Source of the DNA: Eubacterium limosum
GTDB lineage: Bacteria; Bacillota; Clostridia; Eubacteriales; Eubacteriaceae
Direction: 5' to 3'
DNA length: 35,329 nucleotides
Assembly (NCBI GenBank): GCA_959020865.1
Contig: CAUEUD010000008.1
Span: 1 to 35,329, forward strand
Position 1 is the stretch's first letter, and each line of letters begins with the position of its first letter. Under the pieces are notes generated by a model that had not been told where the DNA came from, did no database searches, and saw nothing but the letters and a program-made list of their open reading frames with translations. Shown in pieces: positions 30,513 to 35,329 of the stretch. A program made the position numbers and the translations under genes.

Positions 30513-31619
30513 ATGCTGCAAAAAGTTTTAAGAGTATGTTTTTCGATTTTGGGCATTCTGCTGGGGAGCGCTCTGGCGCAGATGGTGATTGTTAATGAGT
30601 GGATTCAGGCAACCCTGCGCATCCAATTCACACCGGAAATCGAGCTGGGAACTTATATTGTTATTATGGTTTTATGTGGACTTATCTTTTTTATTTTCTT
30701 CCCTCTGATATTAAAGGGGGTCAAAAATCTTACCAAAATGGTGGAAGCCAGTATGGAAGATGTCCGGCTCGTCGACATTGCTCTGGGGGTTGGCGGTCTG
30801 GTGATCGGCCTGATCATCGCGATGCTGATCAGCTTCGCCTTTTATCAGATCCCGTTTCCTTGGGTCAGCAGCCTTCTGACCGCAGTGATCTATATCGTCC
30901 TGGGTTACCTGGGCTTTACGCTGCCAGTTAAGAAAAGAGACGATATTGTGGCTGCCATTCAGGCAGGCAAAAAGGAACGCGACGGCAGCGCCTCCACCCG
31001 GAAGATCTCAAAGAAAAAGAACAATGCCATTGCCAAGGTGCTGGATACCAGCGTGGTCATCGATGGCCGTATCTATGATATCTGCAAGGTCGGGTTTATG
31101 GAGGGGCCGCTCATCGTCCCGGTCTTTGTGCTCAACGAGCTTCAGCTCATCGCAGATTCCTCGGATGATCTCAAGCGCAACCGCGGACGGAGAGGCCTGG
31201 ATATCATCAATAAGATGCAGAATGATCTGGACGTTCCGGTACAGATATCGGAGGAGGACTACGACGATATTCAGGAGGTCGATGCCAAACTGGTGCGGAT
31301 GGCCAAGGAAACCAAGTGCAAGATCCTGACCAATGACTACAACCTGAACAAGGTGGCAACGGTCCAGGGCGCCGAAGTTTTAAACATCAACGAGCTGGCC
31401 AACGCCGTGAAGCCCGTAGTGCTGCCCGGTGAAGAGATGAAGGTGCTGCTGGTAAAAGCCGGCAAGGAATCCGGTCAGGCCGTTGCCTACCTGGACGACG
31501 GCACCATGATCGTTGTGGAAAACGGCAGGAAATACATCGGCGATAACATCACCGTGATCGTCACCAGTATCCTGCAGACCGCCGCAGGACGGATGATCTT
31601 TGCGAAGCCGAGAAAGTGA
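30513..31619 (+). CDS. yacL: YacL-type membrane protein with PIN and TRAM domains
   Basis: A 368-residue protein. Four N-terminal membrane helices (about 5-25, 45-65, 87-110, 115-135), a lysine-rich linker, a PIN nuclease-like domain (about 173-285) starting KVLDTSVVIDGRI with Asp178 as first metal ligand and LTNDYNLNKVA near its end, then a TRAM domain (about 300-360). The PIN acid residues are largely kept, so RNA cleavage is possible; cellular role is not settled. In Bacillus the homologue sits next to disA. ATG 30513 is 10 nt from AAAGGAGGTGA; another ATG at 30508 opens an overlapping 7-codon frame (30508-30531) that ends inside yacL. Confidence 0.92.
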   Translation: MLQKVLRVCFSILGILLGSALAQMVIVNEWIQATLRIQFTPEIELGTYIVIMVLCGLIFFIFFPLILKGVKNLTKMVEASMEDVRLVDIALGVGGLVIGLIIAMLISFAFYQIPFPWVSSLLTAVIYIVLGYLGFTLPVKKRDDIVAAIQAGKKERDGSASTRKISKKKNNAIAKVLDTSVVIDGRIYDICKVGFMEGPLIVPVFVLNELQLIADSSDDLKRNRGRRGLDIINKMQNDLDVPVQISEEDYDDIQEVDAKLVRMAKETKCKILTNDYNLNKVATVQGAEVLNINELANAVKPVVLPGEEMKVLLVKAGKESGQAVAYLDDGTMIVVENGRKYIGDNITVIVTSILQTAAGRMIFAKPRK

Positions 31620-31637
31620 TGAAACAGAGGCGGGTTT

Positions 31638-31670
31638 GCCCGGTGCTTTCAGCAAACGAAAGCATCGGGC
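31638..31670 (+). terminator. Possible weak terminator after yacL
   Basis: GCCCGGTGCTTTC (31638-31650) paired with GAAAGCATCGGGC (31658-31670), 13 bp with one G-T pair, loop of 7. No T run follows, so termination is uncertain. Confidence 0.4.
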
Positions 31671-31695
31671 TTACGTAACAGACGTTATGAATGGA

Positions 31696-31773
31696 AAATT
31701 GAGAATGGAAAATGGAGAATGAAGGAACAAATTTGCTCTGCGGATTTGCACCTGAATTTTCCATTTTCAATTT
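31696..31773. repeat. Small inverted-repeat element (A/T-rich, MITE-like)
   Basis: Terminal inverted repeats of 19 bp (31696-31714 and 31755-31773) match at 17 of 19 positions. The interior has an imperfect hairpin around AAATTTGC/GCGGATTT. The same interior pattern (AAATnTGC...GCnGATTTG-ACCT) occurs in the longer element at 34951. No coding capacity; such dispersed elements are common between clostridial genes. Confidence 0.55.
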
Positions 31774-31792
31774 ATTAAGATGGAGATGAAAC

Positions 31793-33181
31793 ATGCAGAT
31801 ACCAGAGGCCTTTAAAGAAAAAATGCGGAGACTTTTAAGCGATGAGGATTATGAAAAGCTCATGGATTCCTATGATGGGACCGTGAACAAGGGCATCCGG
31901 ACCAATACGCTGAAGTGTACCCCGGAGGAGATGGCCCAGAACACGCCCTTTGATCTGGAGCCTGTGGACTGGTGCCCGACGGGATACTATATTGACAGTG
32001 ATGTCCGCCCCGGGAAAAATCCCGCTTATTATGCGGGACTGTACTATGTACAGGAGCCCACAGCCATGACCTCGGCCGAGGCCCTCGCGCCGGAGCCGGG
32101 GGACTGGGTGCTTGACCTCTGTGCCGCACCGGGAGGAAAATCGACCCAGCTGGCCTGTAAGCTTGAAGGGCAGGGGGTGCTGGTTGCCAATGAACTGGTC
32201 AACAACCGGGCCGAGATCCTCGCCAGCAACGTAGAGCGTATGGGGGTACCCAATGCGCTGCTGTTTAACGAGTTTCCGGAACGTCTGGCGGCGCGGTTTC
32301 ACGAACGCTTTGATAAAATTCTGGTGGACGCTCCCTGCTCGGGTGAGGGCATGTTCAGAAAGGACAACGGCGCCGCTGAGGAATGGAACCCGGAACGGGT
32401 GCTGCACTGCGCGAAACGCCAGCTTAAGATTCTGGATAGCGTGGACAAGCTGCTGAAGCCCGGAGGTGTCATGGTCTACTCGACCTGTACCTTTTCGCCC
32501 GAAGAAAACGAACAGGTCATTGAAGATTTCCTGGGAAATAACCGCTATGAGCTGATGGACATTGATCTCAGGGGGCTTGACGACCGCGGGCGGCCAGAGT
32601 GGTCGGAAAAAGGGACGCCAGCGCTCACAAAAACCCTCCATGTCATGCCTTTCCACGTCCGGGGTGAGGGGCATTTTATCGCCAAACTCCGGAAAACAGC
32701 GGCGTGTCCTCCGGAGGAAGAGCCTCTCAGGCTCAAGGGGAAATCCCGGCTGAAGCCCGCTGGACGCAGAGACCTGGGTGATTATGAGGCCTTTGCCGGA
32801 GAATACCTGAACCGGCGGTTCGGCAACCTTCATCTGCAGGGAGATCAGCTATACAGCCTGCCTGAGGGCATCACCCTGAGGGACATTGAAGGTCTGAAGG
32901 TACTGCGTCCCGGCATTCACCTGGGTACGCTCAAAAAGAACCGTTTTGAACCGTCCCATACCCTTGCCATGGTGCTGAAGCCTGAGGACTTTAAAATCGT
33001 CTATACCGTGAAGGATGAGGAGGAAGCCTACACCTATCTCAAGGGCGAACCCATCACCGGGGCAGACCTTAAGGGCTGGGTGCTGGTCTGTTTTGGAAAA
33101 TGGCCCCTGGGTTTTGGAAAAGCCAGCCAGGGCATGATCAAAAACCACTTTCCCAAGGGGCTGCGCATTCGGAAAAAATAA
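31793..33181 (+). CDS. RsmF/NSUN-type RNA (cytosine-5) methyltransferase
   Basis: A 462-residue enzyme of the RsmB/Nop2/Sun (Fmu) family in the RsmF (YebU) architecture. SAM-binding motif I is VLDLCAAPGGKSTQL (about 105-119); motif IV DAPCSGEGMF with the first catalytic cysteine is at about 179-188; motif VI YSTCTFSPEE with the nucleophilic cysteine is at about 229-238. The C-terminal 150 residues form a PUA-like RNA-binding part, with a GKWPLGFGK segment near the end. It methylates a cytosine of rRNA or possibly tRNA; in E. coli RsmF modifies 16S C1407. The start is ATG 31793 with GGAGA upstream. It stands alone, and palindromic repeats follow. Confidence 0.92.
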   Translation: MQIPEAFKEKMRRLLSDEDYEKLMDSYDGTVNKGIRTNTLKCTPEEMAQNTPFDLEPVDWCPTGYYIDSDVRPGKNPAYYAGLYYVQEPTAMTSAEALAPEPGDWVLDLCAAPGGKSTQLACKLEGQGVLVANELVNNRAEILASNVERMGVPNALLFNEFPERLAARFHERFDKILVDAPCSGEGMFRKDNGAAEEWNPERVLHCAKRQLKILDSVDKLLKPGGVMVYSTCTFSPEENEQVIEDFLGNNRYELMDIDLRGLDDRGRPEWSEKGTPALTKTLHVMPFHVRGEGHFIAKLRKTAACPPEEEPLRLKGKSRLKPAGRRDLGDYEAFAGEYLNRRFGNLHLQGDQLYSLPEGITLRDIEGLKVLRPGIHLGTLKKNRFEPSHTLAMVLKPEDFKIVYTVKDEEEAYTYLKGEPITGADLKGWVLVCFGKWPLGFGKASQGMIKNHFPKGLRIRKK

Positions 33182-33191
33182 AAGGGTCTTT

Positions 33192-33261
33192 AGAAAGGCA
33201 TGCTCAAAAGACTTAAAACCCTAAAAATCTGTGGTTTTGAGCTTTTTGAGCATGCCTTTCT
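33192..33261. repeat. Long palindromic repeat, first copy
   Basis: Arms of 29 bp (33192-33220 and 33233-33261) match at 26 of 29 positions around a 12-nt loop. The core CATGCTCAAAAGACT is shared with the palindrome at 33546. It begins 11 bp after the methyltransferase stop, but no T run follows, so it is not a classical terminator. Confidence 0.7.
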
Positions 33262-33359
33262 GAAACTAAATATGTTTGTATAACCTTTAAAATAAATATG
33301 TAAACGGTTAAATATATAAATAATATAGAGCAGCCGGACAAAGAAGTGGCTTAACTCAA

Positions 33360-33398
33360 GACTGGACCTTTTAACAAGATAAACAAAAAGGTCCAGTC
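33360..33398. repeat. Palindrome with 13-bp perfect arms
   Basis: GACTGGACCTTTT (33360-33372) and its complement (33386-33398) around 13 nt. It lies in the 453-bp gene-free region 33182-33634, which also holds two related long palindromes and the 12-bp palindrome GTTCTATAGAAC (33535-33546). I see no gene in that region; an open frame on the - strand runs through the hairpins and resembles nothing. Confidence 0.6.
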
Positions 33399-33545
33399 GC
33401 TGTGGTAAATGGCCTGGAATCGTGCCGCATTACCTGCACAGCCGGACACTGGTAAGCGCAAGCATCCACTCTTTTGAGAAGAAGCTATTGGTGTAAGGAT
33501 AGTGCCTGCAATTTTCGATTCTCCATTTTTTATTGTTCTATAGAA

Positions 33546-33605
33546 CCCATGCTCAAAAGACTCAAAACGCCATTTGTCGGTGGTTTTGAGTCTTTTGAGC
33601 ATGGG
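33546..33605. repeat. Long palindromic repeat, second copy
   Basis: Perfect 23-bp arms (33546-33568 and 33583-33605) around 14 nt, with the same core as the copy at 33192. It lies 29 bp past the stop of the convergent transporter gene and could act as its transcript end, though no clear T run follows on the - strand. Confidence 0.75.
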
Positions 33606-33634
33606 GACAAAGAAAAATAAAATTTGAACGCGGC

Positions 33635-34897
33635 TCAAAGCCCCGCGTGTGTCTCCTCGGTTTTTTCACGATTGATTCTTCTCACCGCCAGCACAAACAG
33701 CACAAAGCCGATGACAAACAAAAAGGAGATGGAGATAATGCCATAGCGGGAGTGGCCGGTGAGCTGGGTGACCACGCTGACGAGCAGCGTGCCGGTAAAG
33801 GCCGCGCCCTTGCCGAAAATGTCGTAAAAACCAAAGTACTCAGCGGATTTTTCCTTGGGGATGATCTTGGCAAAGTAAGACCGGGATAGGGCCTGAATGC
33901 CGCCCTGGAAGATGGCGACACAGACCGCCAGAAACCAGAATTCCCACGCCTTATCCAGCTGAATGGCAAAGAGGGCGATGAAAAAATAGCCGATGATCCC
34001 AACGTAGATCAGCTTTTCGGTTTTGACTCTTTTCGACAGCCAGCCAAACAGGAGCGCGAAAGGGAACGCGACGATCTGGGTGAGCAGCAGCGCCATCAAC
34101 AGGTCGTTATCGCCCACACCCACGTCCTTGCCGTAGGAGGTCGCCATCTCGATGATGGTGTAGACACCGTCGATGTAAAAGAAAAACGCTACCAGGAACA
34201 GCACGATGTTTTTATCCTGACGGATATTTTTAATGGTGCGGCCCAGGCGCACAAAGCCTTCCTTTACCGGATTGGACACGTGCCCCACCGAAAATTTCTG
34301 CCGGTAGCCTCTGAGCAGCGGCACGGTCATGAGCACCCACCACACTGCGGTGATGACAAAGGAAATGGACGTTGCCAGCTGAGTGCTGATGCCGATGCTG
34401 CCGGCAAAGAGCACCAGAAGCATACAGGCCGCGAAGGGAATACAGCTGCCGATGTAGCCAAAGGCGTAGCCAACGCTGGAGACCTCGTCCATGCGGTCGT
34501 CGGTGGTGACATCCGTGAGCATGGAGTCACAAAAAATAAGGCTGCCGTTATAGCCGATTTTGGCGACCACAAACATGACGAGAAAGAGGAACCACCCCAT
34601 GGGAATCCCCAGGGCCACGCAGCCCACAGCCCCCACACCCAGGGACAGAAGAAACAGACGCTTCCGGTAGCCGCTGGTGTCCCCGATGGTGCCGAGGATG
34701 GGCCCCAGTATTGCCACGATCAGGGTGGAAATGGAGGTGGCGTACCCAAAGTAGGCGGTGGAGTCCGCCATAGACACCCCGGCGCTCGAGGCAATATTTT
34801 TAAAGTAAATGGGAATGATGGTTGAGACCAGCATGACAAAAGCCGAGTTCCCCACGTCATACAGAATCCAGGACTTTTCGATTTTAGAAAATTTCAT
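33635..34897 (-). CDS. MFS transporter of the UMF1 (Atg22-like) family
   Basis: A 420-residue protein with about 12 membrane helices. The N-terminal WILYDVGNSAF and the GTIGDTSGYRKR loop (A-motif equivalent, about residues 69-80) are typical of the UMF1/Atg22 branch of the major facilitators; the second half carries GWLSKRVKTEK in the matching place. Yeast Atg22 exports amino acids from the vacuole; bacterial members have no assigned substrate. Start ATG 34897 follows AAGGGGA on the - strand; open-frame extension upstream to 35026 crosses a repeat element and is not used. It is monocistronic and convergent with the RNA methyltransferase gene. Confidence 0.88.
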   Translation of the reverse strand: MKFSKIEKSWILYDVGNSAFVMLVSTIIPIYFKNIASSAGVSMADSTAYFGYATSISTLIVAILGPILGTIGDTSGYRKRLFLLSLGVGAVGCVALGIPMGWFLFLVMFVVAKIGYNGSLIFCDSMLTDVTTDDRMDEVSSVGYAFGYIGSCIPFAACMLLVLFAGSIGISTQLATSISFVITAVWWVLMTVPLLRGYRQKFSVGHVSNPVKEGFVRLGRTIKNIRQDKNIVLFLVAFFFYIDGVYTIIEMATSYGKDVGVGDNDLLMALLLTQIVAFPFALLFGWLSKRVKTEKLIYVGIIGYFFIALFAIQLDKAWEFWFLAVCVAIFQGGIQALSRSYFAKIIPKEKSAEYFGFYDIFGKGAAFTGTLLVSVVTQLTGHSRYGIISISFLFVIGFVLFVLAVRRINREKTEETHAGL

Positions 34898-34950
34898 AAG
34901 AATCCCCTTGTCAAGCGGTAGATAAAGGTTGTGATAAAGAGACAGAGACG

Positions 34951-35098
34951 GTTGATAATTGATAGTTGACAGTGGATAGTTGTAGAACGTTTTTGCAACA
35001 GCAAAAACGATTGAGATGGCGGCCAACAGCCGCGTTTAATCAAATCTGCAAAGCAGATTTGTACCTAAACTATCAACTACCCATTATCCACGATCAAC
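34951..35098. repeat. 148-bp inverted-repeat element with three internal hairpins
   Basis: Imperfect terminal inverted repeats of 31 bp (34951-34981 and 35068-35098; 23 of 31 match). Inside are three perfect hairpins: CGTTTTTGC/GCAAAAACG (34988-35009), GCGGC/GCCGC (35019-35033) and AAATCTGC/GCAGATTT (35042-35060). It lies upstream of the UMF1 gene in the 432-bp gene-free stretch 34898-35329 and shares its last hairpin pattern with the element at 31696. No transposase. Confidence 0.65.
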
Positions 35099-35214
35099 TC
35101 AATTGCGTTTTGCCGCGATCTGTCAACCTTCCTCTACACGCGCTTTTCTTTTATTATAAAGAATAATATTAAAAAAAGCTATCTTTTTAAGTTAAAAGTA
35201 TGTTCGATTTATCG

Positions 35215-35278
35215 ACAAAGCCTTAACGTCCGCGGCGGCCCCTTTTAAAAGGCGCCGTCTCTTAAGCTTTGTTTTTTT
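35215..35278 (+). terminator. Terminator-like hairpin on the + strand
   Basis: ACAAAGCCTTAA (35215-35226) pairs, with one bulged C, with TTAAGCTTTGT (35262-35272), enclosing CGGCG/CGCCG and the palindrome CCTTTTAAAAGG, followed by seven T. No + strand gene precedes it in the window, so what it terminates is unclear. Confidence 0.6.
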
Positions 35279-35291
35279 GAAAAAAACTTTG

Positions 35292-35320
35292 TTGACAATA
35301 TTATAAAAACATAATATAAT
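35292..35320 (+). promoter_or_regulatory. Perfect consensus sigma-A promoter reading out of the window
   Basis: TTGACA (35292-35297), 17-bp spacer, TATAAT (35315-35320). All twelve bases match consensus. The gene or RNA it drives begins beyond the window. Confidence 0.85.
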
Positions 35321-35329
35321 AATATTATA

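Noticed and set aside
33351..33638. 95-codon frame on the - strand between the RNA methyltransferase and UMF1 genes
   Set aside because: It is made largely of two palindromes read through in one frame, has no SD and looks like no known family.
34898..35026. N-terminal extension of the UMF1 transporter by 43 residues
   Set aside because: The extension is translated repeat sequence; ATG 34897 has a good SD and gives the normal family N-terminus.
1..35329. CRISPR arrays, tRNA or rRNA genes, insertion sequences with transposase, prophage genes
   Set aside because: No regularly spaced repeats, no tRNA-like cloverleaf or rRNA motif that I could recognise, and no transposase, integrase or phage structural protein among the frames.

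Overview
The window looks like chromosomal DNA of an anaerobic, acetogenic member of the Clostridia, most likely Eubacterium (the limosum/callanderi group). The reasons are a set of MttB-family methyltransferases without pyrrolysine, an associated corrinoid protein and a methyl-tetrahydrofolate methyltransferase (the C1 supply route typical of Eubacterium and Acetobacterium), together with Firmicutes-type ribosome binding sites, sigma-A promoters, YacL, a clostridial CarD-like protein and Tex. The species call is an inference; there is no rRNA or tRNA in the window to anchor it.

Bases 1-8354 form an AT-rich catabolic cluster, all on the + strand. Two GntR/UTRA regulators (the first cut by the window edge) precede a sigma-A promoter and a six-gene operon: MFS transporter, MttB-like methyltransferase, corrinoid protein, second MFS transporter, second MttB-like methyltransferase, and corrinoid:tetrahydrofolate methyltransferase. 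Read together, the MFS proteins import one or two methylated (probably quaternary) amines, the MttB proteins move a methyl group to the shared corrinoid protein, and the last enzyme passes it to tetrahydrofolate for the Wood-Ljungdahl pathway. The substrates are unknown. No reductive activase for the corrinoid protein lies in the window. A strong terminator closes the operon, and base composition then becomes visibly more GC-rich.

Bases 8393-17600 hold single-gene housekeeping units: HAD phosphatase (+), histidine phosphatase (-), murE (+), a 4Fe-4S protein related to epoxyqueuosine reductase (+), a membrane diguanylate cyclase (-), a P-type ATPase (-), and an Rrf2 regulator (-). Between the last two lies a gene-free stretch with four PhoP-like boxes in 11-bp phase, a -10 and a terminator, which suggests a small RNA.

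Bases 17600-26000 hold a large orphan FtsX-type permease with a long coiled coil, a GrpB-family protein, an XRE regulator/membrane protein pair divergent from a two-gene ABC exporter, a TfoX C-terminal-domain protein and a DegV protein. The ABC exporter and XRE gene share a 47-bp inverted repeat that carries overlapping divergent promoters.

Bases 26000-35329 hold tex, a MATE exporter behind a structured terminator leader that resembles the guanidine-IV (mepA) riboswitch, a CarD-like RNA polymerase-binding protein, yacL, an RsmF/NSUN-type RNA m5C methyltransferase and an MFS transporter of the UMF1/Atg22 type. The last 3.7 kb carries several palindromic intergenic repeats, and the window ends on a perfect consensus promoter reading outward.

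A related palindromic terminator, built around GAGGTGGGGTGC, recurs at several gene ends, usually between convergent genes.
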